From positions 1 through 40,476 of the forward strand of contig JAIETA010000029.1 of assembly GCA_019745575.1 (NCBI GenBank): 40,476 nucleotides of DNA, written 5' to 3'. The translations under genes and the position numbers were made by a program. Shown here piece after piece: positions 32,777 to 40,476 of the stretch. How positions within the stretch are numbered: position 1 is the first letter of the stretch; each line of letters opens with the position of its first letter. This stretch comes from Reyranella sp. GTDB lineage: Bacteria > Pseudomonadota > Alphaproteobacteria > Reyranellales > Reyranellaceae. Below the pieces are notes generated by a model, which was not told where the DNA came from, made no database searches, and saw nothing but the letters and a program-made list of their open reading frames with translations.

Positions 32777-35700
32777 TCAGCCTGCCGCCGTGGAATCGGC
32801 CGGCGCGGCCGGTCGGTCGACGGCGGCCTGTCGCCGCCGCTCCGAAGTGGCCGCGCCGAACCTCTCGTAGAGCACCGGCAGCAGAAGCAGCGTCAGCGCC
32901 GTGGCGGTGAACAGCCCGCCGATGACCACGATGGCAAGCGGCTTCTGGATCTCCGAGCCGGGACCCGTCGCGAACAGGAACGGCACAAGCCCCAGCGCCG
33001 CGATGGTGGCGGTGAGAGTGACCGGACGCAGGCGTCGGCGGGCTCCTTCCATGACGGCCTCGCGGAACGAATAGGCACCCGACGCCACGACCTGATTGAT
33101 GTAGGTGACCATGACCACGCCATTGAGCACGGCGATGCCGATCAGCGCGATGAAGCCCACCGAGGCGGGCACGGAAAGGAACTCGCCAGACAGCCAGAGG
33201 CCGATAACGCCACCAACCGTCGCGAACGGCACGATACAGAACACGAGGGTCGCCTGTCGCAGCGAGTCGAATGTCAGGAACAGCAGGAGAAAGATGAAGG
33301 CGAGAGCAATGGGCACGACGAGCGACAGTCGGGTGGAAGCGCGCTGCTGGTTCTCGAACTGGCCGCCCCAGACGAGATTGTAGCCGGCGGGCAGCTTGAC
33401 CTTCGCGGCAACGGCGGCCTTGGCTTCGTCGACAAAGCCGACAAGATCGCGGCCTCGTACGTTCGTCAGCACGTTTGCGAACCGTTCGCCATCTTCGCGG
33501 ATGACCTGGATCGGCCCGTCCTCGATACGGACGTCGGCGATCTGTCCAAGCTCAACCACGCCGCCGTTGGGCAGGACGATCGGAATGCGCTCGATGTCCA
33601 GAGTGGACGCCCGCAGACGTTCCTCGCCCCGGATGACCAGGGGCGTGCGCGCCGATCCCTCCAGGACGAGGCCGATCTGCCTGCCGTCCACCCAGATTCG
33701 CAACACGTCCTGGATCTCGGTCGCGTTCAGGCCGAAGCGTCCCGCCCGCAGGCGGTCGACCGACACCGTGAGGTACTTCATGCCGGAGTTGCGCAGGGCA
33801 AACACGTCGGCCGAACCCGGCACCTCGCGCAGGGCGGCGGCGACGTCGCGGGCGATGCGATTGAGTTCGGGAATTTCCTCGCCGAAGACCTTGATCACCA
33901 CGTCGCCGCGCGCGCCGATGATCATCTCCTGCACGCGCATGTCGATCGGCTGCGAGAAAGCAAAGGAGATTCCCGGAATTCCGGCCAGGACCTTGCGGAC
34001 TTCGCCGAGAAACCAGGCGGTGTCGGGGCCGCGCCAGGTGTCCTTGGGGGCCAGCACCATCAGCATGTCGGTCTCGTTCAGGCCGACCGGATCGAGACCC
34101 AACTCGTCGGCGCCGGCGCGCGCCATGACGCGCTTGATTTCGGGGATTGCCGCCATCAGTTCGCGTTGGACCCGCAGATCGATCTGTGCCGTCTCCTCGA
34201 GCGACACGGTGGGATGCTTGCGAATGGTGACGATCGGGGTGCCTTCATCCATCGTCGGCATGAAGGTCGAGCCGATCCGTGGGTAGACCGCCGCCATTGC
34301 CGCGACACCGACGGCCGTCGCCACGACAAGCATCAGCGGCCGCCGCATGACCGACGCGAGCAGCGGATCGTAGAAGCGATGGAGCTGGCGCACGAGCCAC
34401 GGCTCATGGGCAACGCCGGCCCGCAGCAGATAGGCCGAGAGCACGGGTACCACCGTCAAAGACAGCAGGAGCGCCGCGCCGAGCGCAAAGCCGATGGTGA
34501 GGGCGACCGGGCCGAACAGCCTTCCTTCGAGGCCCTGCAGCGACAGCAGCGGCGTGAACACCGTGGCGATGATGGCGACGCCCGAGAGCAGGGGCAAGGC
34601 TACTTCACGGGTTGCTTCCAGGGTGAGTTGCAGGCGCTCCTGCAGGCTGGGCTTCTGGGCATGCGCCAGGCGGTGCTCGACGTTTTCGACCACGACGACG
34701 GCGCAGTCGACGAGCAGGCCGATGGCGATGGCGAGGCCACCGAGCGACATGATGTTGGCGGACATGCCGAACGACTTCATGATGCCGAAGGTCGCCAACA
34801 CGGAGAGCGGCAGGATCAGCGACACCACCACGGCGGCACGCAAGTTGCCGAGGAAAAGCAGCAGCAGGATCACGACCAGCACGACGGCTTCGAGCAGCAC
34901 CTTCTGCACAGTCCATACGGCTTTGCCGATGAGATCTGACCGGTCGTAGAAGATCTCGATCCGCGCGCCTTCGGGCAGTCGAGGCTGGATTTCCTCGAGC
35001 TTGGCCTTGACGCCGTCGACCACGGTGCGTGCGTTGGCGCCGCGCAGCCCGAGAACCAGCGCCCAGACCGTCTCGCCGGTTCCGTCGGCGGTGACCACGC
35101 CGTTGCGCGGCATGGCGCCATGGCGAATGTCGGCGACGTCGCCGACCCGCACGATTCCGGTCGAGCCCGACGCAACGATGGTCTCGCGAATGTCGTCCAG
35201 GGTCTGGATCCGGCCTTCGGCCCGAACCAGAACCGCCTCCTCGCCGGCGCGCACGCGCCCCGCGCCGTCGTTCCGGTTGTTGGAGATCAGAACCTCTTCG
35301 AGCATCTCCGTGGTGATGCCGCGGGCGGCCATGGCCGGCGGCGATGGAACGACTTCGAAGGTCCGCACGAAGCCGCCCAGCACGTTGACGTCGGCCACGC
35401 CCTGTACGCCGCGTAGCGCGGGCCGCAGCGTCCAGTCGACCAGGCTGCGCTTCTCCTGGGCCGTCATCGTCTCGGACTCGATGGTGAACATCACCATCTC
35501 GGCGAGCGGGGTGACGATCGGTGCAAGACCGCCGGACGCACCGGGAGGCAGCTGCTCGCGGACCTCCTGGAGCCGCTCATTGACCTGGGTCCGGGCCCAG
35601 AAGATGTCGGTTCCCTCGGCGAACTCGAAGGTCATCAGCGCCACCGAGAAGCGCGTGATCGAGCGCATGCGGACGAGATTGGGGATGCCCCGCATGGCGA

Positions 35701-35911
35701 TTTCGACCGGCCAGGTCACGCGTCGCTCGAGCTCTTCAGGTGGCAGGCCGGGGACCCGCATCGACACCAGCACCTGCACGGGCGCCACGTCGGGAAAGGC
35801 GTCGATTGGCAGCTTCTGATAGGCCGTCGCTCCCCAGGCAGCGAGGCCGAGCGCGGCGATGAAGACGAGCAGGCGCTGGCGTAGCGCCGCGCCGACAAGT
35901 CGCGACAGCAT
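32777..35911 (-). CDS. Heavy-metal efflux RND transporter (CzcA/CusA-like)
   Basis: A 1044-residue RND pump, the inner-membrane trimer that moves metal ions or other toxic compounds through a tripartite complex. LPIDAFPDVAPVQVLV after the first membrane segment is the heavy-metal RND hallmark. PTMDEGTPIVTIRKHP and GLNETDMLMVLAPKDTW are in the second half. The TM4 motif reads MSLGGLAIAIGLLVDCAVVVVENVEH; it lacks the DFG of Zn/Co/Cd-type CzcA and is nearer to the GGIAIAxG form of Cu/Ag pumps, though the metal cannot be fixed. About twelve membrane segments and two large periplasmic loops are seen. It starts 4 bases after the adaptor stop. No outer-membrane channel gene is in the operon. Confidence 0.94.
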   Translation of the reverse strand: MLSRLVGAALRQRLLVFIAALGLAAWGATAYQKLPIDAFPDVAPVQVLVSMRVPGLPPEELERRVTWPVEIAMRGIPNLVRMRSITRFSVALMTFEFAEGTDIFWARTQVNERLQEVREQLPPGASGGLAPIVTPLAEMVMFTIESETMTAQEKRSLVDWTLRPALRGVQGVADVNVLGGFVRTFEVVPSPPAMAARGITTEMLEEVLISNNRNDGAGRVRAGEEAVLVRAEGRIQTLDDIRETIVASGSTGIVRVGDVADIRHGAMPRNGVVTADGTGETVWALVLGLRGANARTVVDGVKAKLEEIQPRLPEGARIEIFYDRSDLIGKAVWTVQKVLLEAVVLVVILLLLFLGNLRAAVVVSLILPLSVLATFGIMKSFGMSANIMSLGGLAIAIGLLVDCAVVVVENVEHRLAHAQKPSLQERLQLTLEATREVALPLLSGVAIIATVFTPLLSLQGLEGRLFGPVALTIGFALGAALLLSLTVVPVLSAYLLRAGVAHEPWLVRQLHRFYDPLLASVMRRPLMLVVATAVGVAAMAAVYPRIGSTFMPTMDEGTPIVTIRKHPTVSLEETAQIDLRVQRELMAAIPEIKRVMARAGADELGLDPVGLNETDMLMVLAPKDTWRGPDTAWFLGEVRKVLAGIPGISFAFSQPIDMRVQEMIIGARGDVVIKVFGEEIPELNRIARDVAAALREVPGSADVFALRNSGMKYLTVSVDRLRAGRFGLNATEIQDVLRIWVDGRQIGLVLEGSARTPLVIRGEERLRASTLDIERIPIVLPNGGVVELGQIADVRIEDGPIQVIREDGERFANVLTNVRGRDLVGFVDEAKAAVAAKVKLPAGYNLVWGGQFENQQRASTRLSLVVPIALAFIFLLLFLTFDSLRQATLVFCIVPFATVGGVIGLWLSGEFLSVPASVGFIALIGIAVLNGVVMVTYINQVVASGAYSFREAVMEGARRRLRPVTLTATIAALGLVPFLFATGPGSEIQKPLAIVVIGGLFTATALTLLLLPVLYERFGAATSERRRQAAVDRPAAPADSTAAG

Positions 35912-35915
35912 GTCC

Positions 35916-37076
35916 TTACTCCGTATCGGTCTTGGCCAGTTCCCCGAGCAGCGCGATCATCCCGCGTGCGGCGACCCGCTCGGTCGGCGCGAGGTCGGCG
36001 CGGATCGAAGCATCGCGGGCGTTCTCGGCCAGCACCTGCACCGGCACGGCGCGTACGCCGTTGGGCGAGCGCACGAAGATCCACGACCGGTCGCGATGCC
36101 TGACGACCGACCCGGAGGGGACGACCCATTGCGGGATGCCGTTCTGGGCGACGCGAACGGTCGCGGTCACGGCAAGACCCGGCCTGATGCTGCCGCCATT
36201 GGTGTCGATCTGCGCGATTGCACTCACGGACTGTGTGGCCGGATCGACACTGCGACCGATGCGAATGACGTGGCCGGAGGCGCCGAAGGCAGGCAGGCTG
36301 ACGGGGGACCCGACAGTGACCGAGCCCAGTCGCGACGACGGCACCTGGATGTTCACCCAGAGAGGTTCCAGTTGCGCGATCGTGAAAAGGGGCTCGGCTG
36401 CCGCCACGCGTTCGCCCGGGCTGGTGAAGCGGCTCAGCACGAAGCCGGCCTTGGGCGCCACGATGGCGATGCTGGGCAGGTAGTCACGAGTCTTGCGGAG
36501 CGTTTCGATCTCCGGCTCGGTCATGCCCATGAGCTTCAAGGCATGTTCACGTTCCTCCGCCTTGTAGGTTCTGGTGCGCGCCTCGTTTTCGGCGGTCAGG
36601 AAGTCGCGCTCGGGGAGCGCCCGGGCAGCCAGCAGCTGCTCGGCGCGGCGCAGGCGATCCTGGGCGAGCGTCGCGTCGGCGTTTGCCGATATGAATTCGC
36701 GCTGGGCCTCCACCAGCGCAGGCGACCGCATGCGCAGGATGGTCTGCCCCGCCGACACCATCTCGTCGGGCGCCACTTCGACAGCCTCGATCAGGCCGTC
36801 GACCGGCGCAGCGACCACGCGAAGCTGCGACGGCGGCACGGTGACGGTGCCCGGGAAGGAAAGATCGGTTGCGCCGCGTTCGCGCTCGATGGGCAAGAAC
36901 GCTATGCCCGCAGCCCGGATGGCGCGATCGTCCAGGTCGATCTCGCGCGCCGCCGCCGTGCCGGTGACGTAGGCCCCACCGATCTGGGCGACAGCGCCTT
37001 GAGGCACAAGAGCCGAGATGGCGACAGCCGCCACGAAGCTCAGGCGGTTCACCCGACATACGCCGGAACTGCTCAC
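35916..37076 (-). CDS. RND efflux periplasmic adaptor (CzcB/CusB-like)
   Basis: A 386-residue membrane-fusion protein joining the RND pump to an outer-membrane channel. A signal peptide (NRLSFVAAVAISALVPQGAVAQ) ends at about residue 31. Order of parts: barrel-sandwich strands (VVAAPVDGLIEAVEV...GQTILRMRSP), a central helical hairpin (ALVEAQREFISANADATLAQDRL, in part), the second lipoyl half (IVAPKAGFVLSRFTSPGERV) and beta-barrel (VWVNIQVPSSRLG-type). The GTG start at 37076 has GGAG six bases upstream. An internal GTG at 37049 is also possible. It is the first recognisable gene of the efflux operon, with the pump 4 bases downstream. Confidence 0.93.
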   Translation of the reverse strand: MSSSGVCRVNRLSFVAAVAISALVPQGAVAQIGGAYVTGTAAAREIDLDDRAIRAAGIAFLPIERERGATDLSFPGTVTVPPSQLRVVAAPVDGLIEAVEVAPDEMVSAGQTILRMRSPALVEAQREFISANADATLAQDRLRRAEQLLAARALPERDFLTAENEARTRTYKAEEREHALKLMGMTEPEIETLRKTRDYLPSIAIVAPKAGFVLSRFTSPGERVAAAEPLFTIAQLEPLWVNIQVPSSRLGSVTVGSPVSLPAFGASGHVIRIGRSVDPATQSVSAIAQIDTNGGSIRPGLAVTATVRVAQNGIPQWVVPSGSVVRHRDRSWIFVRSPNGVRAVPVQVLAENARDASIRADLAPTERVAARGMIALLGELAKTDTE

Positions 37077-37219
37077 GACGATCTCCGGTCAGGCGGCATC
37101 ATCGCCCGATGTGGCGTGGGAACCTTCTGTCGTTCGGCGAGCGGGGTCGCCGAGTCGGAGATCAGTGGCGCCAAGGAAGGGGGTTCGGCGTCGATATTCA
37201 TTGCGGGATCCGCGCTCAT
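37073..37219 (-). CDS. Possible 48-codon leader/small ORF overlapping the adaptor start
   Basis: A minus-strand frame from an ATG at 37219 to a TGA at 37073-37075 overlaps the adaptor's GTG start as GTGA, the same coupling seen elsewhere in the window. The peptide (MSADPAMNIDAEPPSLAPL...) has no signal or membrane segment and no recognisable family. There is no clear ribosome site. It may be a translated leader or a gene remnant. Confidence 0.3.
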   Translation of the reverse strand: MSADPAMNIDAEPPSLAPLISDSATPLAERQKVPTPHRAMMPPDRRSS

Positions 37220-37250
37220 GCTGTCGCTAGATGGGGTGGCTTACACCGTT

Positions 37251-37287
37251 TGTGAAGTTGCGGATCTTGCGCCTCCGAATTTTCACA
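37251..37287. promoter_or_regulatory. Imperfect palindrome upstream of the RND operon
   Basis: TGTGAA (37251-37256) and TTCACA (37282-37287) form the outer arms, and CGGA (37261-37264) and TCCG (37274-37277) the inner arms, with a symmetric 4-by-4 mismatch between them. It lies in the gap between the RND operon and the small membrane protein gene. It is a plausible operator or RNA hairpin. The outer arms are too far apart (25 bases) for a classical CRP site. Confidence 0.35.
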
Positions 37288-37303
37288 TTCGCGGTGATTT
37301 CCC

Positions 37304-37522
37304 GTGCTGAGGCTGCACAATCTTGATCTCGATTTCCTGCGCGGCTCGGCCACCGTCGAGCGCGGCGGTGTTTCCGCCTTCGACGTGATGACCAGCCGGT
37401 TCGTGTGCGCCGCGGAGATGATGAGCGCGGTTGCCGCCGAAACAGCAGGACCGCCCGCAACTTTCCACACCGTACGGCGTTTCATGATGCAGGCTTTGCA
37501 ACACAGGGGAGTGCCGACATGA
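37304..37522 (+). pseudogene. Partial second copy of the UGSC gene (post-Sec segment)
   Basis: The 442-base stretch 37077-37518 has no recognisable intact gene, but 37337-37432 aligns without gaps to 32147-32242 of the selenoprotein gene, about 78 of 96 bases identical by hand count, including 22 identical bases at 37384-37405. It encodes VMTSRFVCAAEMMSAV where the intact gene has VMTSRFVSAAEMMSRV. A TGAGGC at 37308-37313 resembles the Sec codon context, but it is out of frame (the distance to the conserved part is five bases longer) and the GSCSSC array and hairpin are absent. The frame from GTG 37304 stays open for 72 codons and ends as an ATGA overlap with the next gene. I judge it a relic; it could be expressed as a short protein. 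Confidence 0.6.
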
Positions 37523-37743
37523 AACCGATCGCCGTTCTGGGCGTCCTTCTGATCGCCATCGGCATCGCGGGCCTCGTGATCGCCAATATCTCCTTCACCG
37601 AGAAGAGGGTGATCGTTGATGCCGGCCCGTTGAAAGTGACTGCCGACCAGCAACGCGACATTCCCATCCCGACCATCGCCGGCGTGATCGCTGTCGTTGT
37701 TGGCGCCGGTCTGCTCTTCTATGGCCGCAAGGCGCGTGGCTAG
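37519..37743 (+). CDS. Small membrane protein with two hydrophobic segments
   Basis: A 74-residue protein: an N-terminal membrane segment (AVLGVLLIAIGIAGLVIANI, about 4-23), a charged middle (KVTADQQRDIPIP) and a second membrane segment (TIAGVIAVVVGAGLLFYG, about 52-69) ending in GRKARG. It resembles small DUF3185-type inner-membrane proteins of unknown function. AGGGGAG at 37505-37511 is a strong ribosome site. The ATG overlaps the stop of the UGSC relic frame. It converges with the GST gene 13 bases away. Confidence 0.8.
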   Translation: MKPIAVLGVLLIAIGIAGLVIANISFTEKRVIVDAGPLKVTADQQRDIPIPTIAGVIAVVVGAGLLFYGRKARG

Positions 37744-37756
37744 CGCGCGAGCTCCG

Positions 37757-38542
37757 TCAGCCCAACGGCCAGGTGAAGCGGATGTTGCCCTTGGCGAGGC
37801 CGTCGAGAACGATCTGAACGCCACCCGACTTCATCATCCATTCCAGTCGATGATCGCGGTATTCGCGCCGGATCTGTCCCGACGCCAGCCGGTCGGCGGC
37901 ACTGGCCATGCCGTCCGCCGCCGCGTCGAACTCCTTGAACGTTGCCGCCACCGACGGCCGCTCCCGCAGCCGGTCGCGCCATAGCGCCAGCGCCGAGCCG
38001 GCCGGCGTGCCGAGCCCATAATGAAAGGATCGATTGAGATAGGGTGCAACGCTGAGGTCGGCCCAGCCGAAACTGTCGCCATTGAACCAAGGCTTGCCGC
38101 CGAGCTTTTCGGCGAGCCATCTCTGCAGTTCCGCGGTCTGGCGTGCGGCCGTGGCCGTCATCTTCTCCGCCTGTTCGCCCTGGGCGCGCTTGAACCAGCG
38201 GATTTCGCCCAGGCCCCAGTTCACCGCTTCGTAGAGGGTGTCGCAGACATCCTCGATCATGCGCGCCTCGGCGCGCGCCGCGGGATCGCGTGGCAACAGG
38301 GGCGGCGAGGGATGCTTGTCCTCAAGATATTCGAGGATGATGGTCGAATCGAAAATGCGGGCGTCGCCGTCGATCAGGGCCGGCACTTCGTTGCGCGGAC
38401 TGGCCGCCCCGAACGGACCGGCGGCCGTCCCGGCGCCCAGGCCGGCCGGGGTCTCCGCCGTGAAGGCGAGGCCTTTTTCGCGCAGCGCGATCTTCACTTT
38501 CTGGGCGTAGGACGAGAGCGGGTGTTCGTAGAGCATCATCAT
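37757..38542 (-). CDS. Glutathione S-transferase family protein
   Basis: A 261-residue cytoplasmic GST-fold protein. The thioredoxin-like N-domain (MLYEHPLSSYAQKVKIALREKG, in part) has Ser residues at the active position (about 10-11), the cis-Pro is in NEVPALID and the glutathione site in FDSTIILEYLE. A helical C-domain begins near residue 85 and holds WFNGDSFGWADLSVAPYL. It is about 40 residues longer than small bacterial GSTs. Its ATG shares one base with the preceding Lin0512-type stop (TGATG), so it is probably the last gene of a four-gene minus-strand unit. The substrate is unknown. Confidence 0.93.
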   Translation of the reverse strand: MMMLYEHPLSSYAQKVKIALREKGLAFTAETPAGLGAGTAAGPFGAASPRNEVPALIDGDARIFDSTIILEYLEDKHPSPPLLPRDPAARAEARMIEDVCDTLYEAVNWGLGEIRWFKRAQGEQAEKMTATAARQTAELQRWLAEKLGGKPWFNGDSFGWADLSVAPYLNRSFHYGLGTPAGSALALWRDRLRERPSVAATFKEFDAAADGMASAADRLASGQIRREYRDHRLEWMMKSGGVQIVLDGLAKGNIRFTWPLG

Positions 38543-38886
38543 CAGGGCAGCTCCAGCCGCACGGCGATCGCGGCACTGGCGATCACCGCCGGGTCGTTGT
38601 TGTCGGGGTCGGCGACGTCGAGCCCACCCTTCACCACTTTCACCGTGACGATGCCGTGCGGCAGCGAGGTGCGCACTTGTCCGACGTCGACCTTGTCGGG
38701 CTGCTGCACGCCGATGGTCACGTCGACGAACATGTCCGTTTTCGGATTGATCCGGAGCGTGCGGATCATCGCCAGCGACGAATGATGGAGTGCGTCCTGC
38801 ACCGCACGGAGGGCGGCTTTGGTGTAGTCGCCACCGTGCAGGTCGTTGCCGGTGCCGAGCTCGAGGATGACGCGCTTTGCGGGCAT
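38542..38886 (-). CDS. Lin0512-family protein (paralogue A)
   Basis: A 114-residue protein of the Lin0512 family, which has no agreed function. RVILELGTGNDLHGGDYTKAALRAV (in part) at the N-terminus is the family signature, and LPHGIVTVKVVKGGLDV the C-terminal one. It lies 13 bases after a second copy with the same motifs and similar length. The two may form a heteromer. The stop shares a base with the GST start. Confidence 0.85.
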   Translation of the reverse strand: MPAKRVILELGTGNDLHGGDYTKAALRAVQDALHHSSLAMIRTLRINPKTDMFVDVTIGVQQPDKVDVGQVRTSLPHGIVTVKVVKGGLDVADPDNNDPAVIASAAIAVRLELP

Positions 38887-38899
38887 GACGTGACCTCGC

Positions 38900-39238
38900 T
38901 CAGAGATCGAGCCGGACGATGGCGGCCGCCTGGGCGATCACCGTCTTGTCGGTGCCCGCTTCGTTGGCGATCTCCAGCCCGCCCTCGACCACGCTCACCG
39001 TGCCGCGACCGTGCGGCAGCACCGCCAGCACCGCGGCCGTGTCGACCTGATCGGGCTTCGGCACCCCGATCAGCACCTCGACCTGCATGTCGTCGCTCGA
39101 CTTGCCGAGCGCCGTCGCGACGGTGAGCGAGTTGTGCCACAGCGCGTCGCGCAGGGCGCGCACCGCCGCCTTTGTGTAGTCGCCGCCGCGGATGTCGGTG
39201 CCCATGCCGATCTCGAGGGCCACGCGTTTCAGTGCCAT
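38900..39238 (-). CDS. Lin0512-family protein (paralogue B)
   Basis: A 112-residue Lin0512-family protein. RVALEIGMGTDIRGGDYTKAAVR at residues 5-27 (in part) and LPHGRGTVSVVEGGLEIA match paralogue A, which directly follows. Both keep GxDYTKAA and LPHG, so neither is obviously inactive. It starts 25 bases after the exported protein's stop. The function is unknown. Confidence 0.85.
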   Translation of the reverse strand: MALKRVALEIGMGTDIRGGDYTKAAVRALRDALWHNSLTVATALGKSSDDMQVEVLIGVPKPDQVDTAAVLAVLPHGRGTVSVVEGGLEIANEAGTDKTVIAQAAAIVRLDL

Positions 39239-39263
39239 CGCCGTCCCTCGCGCCGCCGGTGCA

Positions 39264-40190
39264 TTACTTCGCCGGTCCCGCCTTGGCCGCGCCCGCCCGG
39301 GTGCTGGGATAGGTGGCGCTGAAGCCGAACAGCTCGACCAGGGCGTTGGGCACCATGACCTTGTCGAGGTCGTCCAGTCCCGTCGTCTTGGTGGGCTTCA
39401 GGCCCAGCGCCAGCGGCCCCTTGGGCGCCTTCCAGTCGCCGACGAAGGACGCCACGGCGTCGAGCGCCTTGAGCGTCGCCGGGCCCTGCAGGGCGGCGAA
39501 GCCCGCCAGCGCTCCCAGCGCGGTGTCGACCATCTGCTGCGGCTTCATGCCCTCCTCCTTGGCCATCGCCGGCAGGACCTTGGCGATCAGCCCCGAATCG
39601 TCGATCGTGAGCTGGGCGGTGCGCAGCCGGCCGTCGTCCATGGCGCTCGACTTGTCGCTGATGCCGTCGACCACCAGCGCCAGCGTGAACTTGGCCTGGC
39701 CGCGCAGGCCGAGCTCGAGGTTCCGGACCGTCAGCACCTTCGAGGCGCCGTCGATGGCGTAGTCGAGCGCCAGGTCGACCGGCACCTTGGGCACGCCGTA
39801 GGGCGCCAGCGCCGTAAAAATCTCGTCGTCGCCGGTCATGCCCTCGAACCTGAGCTTGGCGAAACGCGGCGCCTCGTCGTCCTTGGCATCCTTCTTCAGG
39901 CGGTCGAAATCGAGCTCGTCGACCGTCACCTTGTCGATCCGGATCGTGCTCTCCTTGTCACCGGTCGCGGCGTTGGCCGGCACCACGGCGACCACGTCGG
40001 TCAGCACGAAGCCCGAGCTGCCGAGCGGCGCCGAGGTCTTGTAGGTGAAGCTCTTCAGCTCGAACTGCGGTTTCAGCTCCCTCTCGAAACGCTGCAGCCC
40101 GTCCTGGGCCCACGCCTTCTCGACGAGGCCGCCCGCCGTCAGCCCGACCGCCAACAGTGCCGCGCCCAGCCCTGCCCACATCGTCCGCAT
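39264..40190 (-). CDS. Exported protein of unknown function
   Basis: A 308-residue protein with an N-terminal signal (MRTMWAGLGAALLAVGLTAGG) and a cleavage site near AWAQD at about 29. The mature part is strand-rich: KSFTYKTSAPLGSSGFVLTDVVAVVP, then STIRIDKVTVDELDFDRL and LRFEGMTGDDEIF. I do not recognise the family; it looks like a periplasmic or outer-membrane-associated protein. GGGGGAA is 5-11 bases before the ATG at 40190, which is preferred over the upstream ATG at 40226. It is the first gene of the unit with the Lin0512 pair and GST. Confidence 0.8.
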   Translation of the reverse strand: MRTMWAGLGAALLAVGLTAGGLVEKAWAQDGLQRFERELKPQFELKSFTYKTSAPLGSSGFVLTDVVAVVPANAATGDKESTIRIDKVTVDELDFDRLKKDAKDDEAPRFAKLRFEGMTGDDEIFTALAPYGVPKVPVDLALDYAIDGASKVLTVRNLELGLRGQAKFTLALVVDGISDKSSAMDDGRLRTAQLTIDDSGLIAKVLPAMAKEEGMKPQQMVDTALGALAGFAALQGPATLKALDAVASFVGDWKAPKGPLALGLKPTKTTGLDDLDKVMVPNALVELFGFSATYPSTRAGAAKAGPAK

Positions 40191-40271
40191 AAAATTCCCC
40201 CGCTGAAAGACGCGGGACCCTAACACCGGGGCGATACAGCGGCGAGTCAGTGAGACAGCCGCCTGGCGTCG

Positions 40272-40476
40272 CTACCGGACCTTCCAGACAGGCACGAAAT
40301 CGTTGTCCCACGCGGCTTCGGGCGAGGCGGTGGCCGTTGTCCCGTGGGACGCCAACTGACTCGATTCAGAATGTCTCCGGCGCCCCAGGACGCGCCGCCG
40401 CAGGTGCCGGGCGCGCGGCCGGGTCGCGACGATCTCCGCCCACACGTCGGCGAACTCGGCGTCCTCCAGCTTCCAG
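40272..40476 (-). CDS. C-terminal end of an unidentified protein (runs off window)
   Basis: An open minus-strand frame enters from beyond 40476 and ends with a TAG at 40272-40274. The 67 visible residues include EDAEFADVWAEIVATRPRA, an arginine-rich stretch RRRVLGRRRH and the end DNDFVPVWKVR. The residue mix looks like real coding sequence, and the other frames are less convincing. No family is recognised. The next gene starts 82 bases downstream. Confidence 0.45.
   Translation of the reverse strand, partial: WKLEDAEFADVWAEIVATRPRARHLRRRVLGRRRHSESSQLASHGTTATASPEAAWDNDFVPVWKVR

Noticed and set aside
32636..34939. 767-codon plus-strand frame over the RND pump
   Set aside because: The product is low in hydrophobic structure, rich in His, Asp, Gly and Gln, and typical of an antisense shadow; the minus-strand frame is a clear RND transporter.
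37251..37287. CRP-binding site for the outer TGTGA/TCACA arms
   Set aside because: The arms are 25 bases apart, far more than the 6 of the known CRP site.
35859..37310. 483-codon plus-strand frame over the adaptor gene
   Set aside because: Shadow of the adaptor protein; no motif or ribosome site.

Overview
The window is gene-dense, high-GC bacterial chromosome. Many genes are joined by 1-13 base overlaps or short gaps. Bug-type and carbohydrate ABC binding proteins, a class III cyclase, the Dps form and the general gene set suggest a free-living alphaproteobacterium, but no rRNA or other marker allows a firmer assignment. I saw no tRNA, rRNA, CRISPR array, insertion sequence or phage gene.

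Layout. 1-2699 (minus): alpha/beta hydrolase, Tag-like DNA glycosylase, hydantoin-racemase-like protein and a truncated FAH-family hydrolase, in one operon. 2787-6238 (plus): an arylsulfatase coupled to an MFS transporter. 6225-8413 (minus): Bug binding protein and CaiB-type CoA-transferase. 8515-11675 (plus): DMT transporter, amidase and SDR. 11858-21490 (plus): a ten-gene nucleoside salvage operon. 21492-25741 (minus): a carbohydrate-type ABC importer. 25868-27587 (minus): adenylate cyclase and Dps, divergent from a small EthD-like protein. 27981-29588 (minus): a divergent gamma-glutamyltransferase-like protein. 29687-32368 (plus): flavin monooxygenase, an unrecognised 351-residue protein and a UGSC-family selenoprotein. 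32387-37076 (minus): heavy-metal-type RND efflux pump plus lipoprotein. 37077-37518: a non-coding or decayed stretch holding a partial second UGSC copy. 37519-40476: a small membrane protein, then GST, two tandem Lin0512-family proteins, an exported protein, and the end of an unidentified gene.

The two most notable points follow. (1) The gene at 31844-32368 reads through an in-frame UGA at 32123-32125. The sequence continues directly as (U)GSCSSC, with a perfect 7-bp hairpin at 32138-32154 at SECIS distance. A normal gene caller would cut the protein at residue 93 and lose its active site. A decayed copy of the segment just after the Sec codon lies 5.2 kb downstream. (2) The nucleoside operon appears to run a whole pathway: periplasmic phosphatase, BMP-type ABC importer, cytidine and adenosine deaminases, purine nucleoside and thymidine phosphorylases. 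Within it is a 2-oxoglutarate dioxygenase resembling human PHYHD1, coupled by 4-base overlaps on both sides, which suggests a nucleoside-related substrate.
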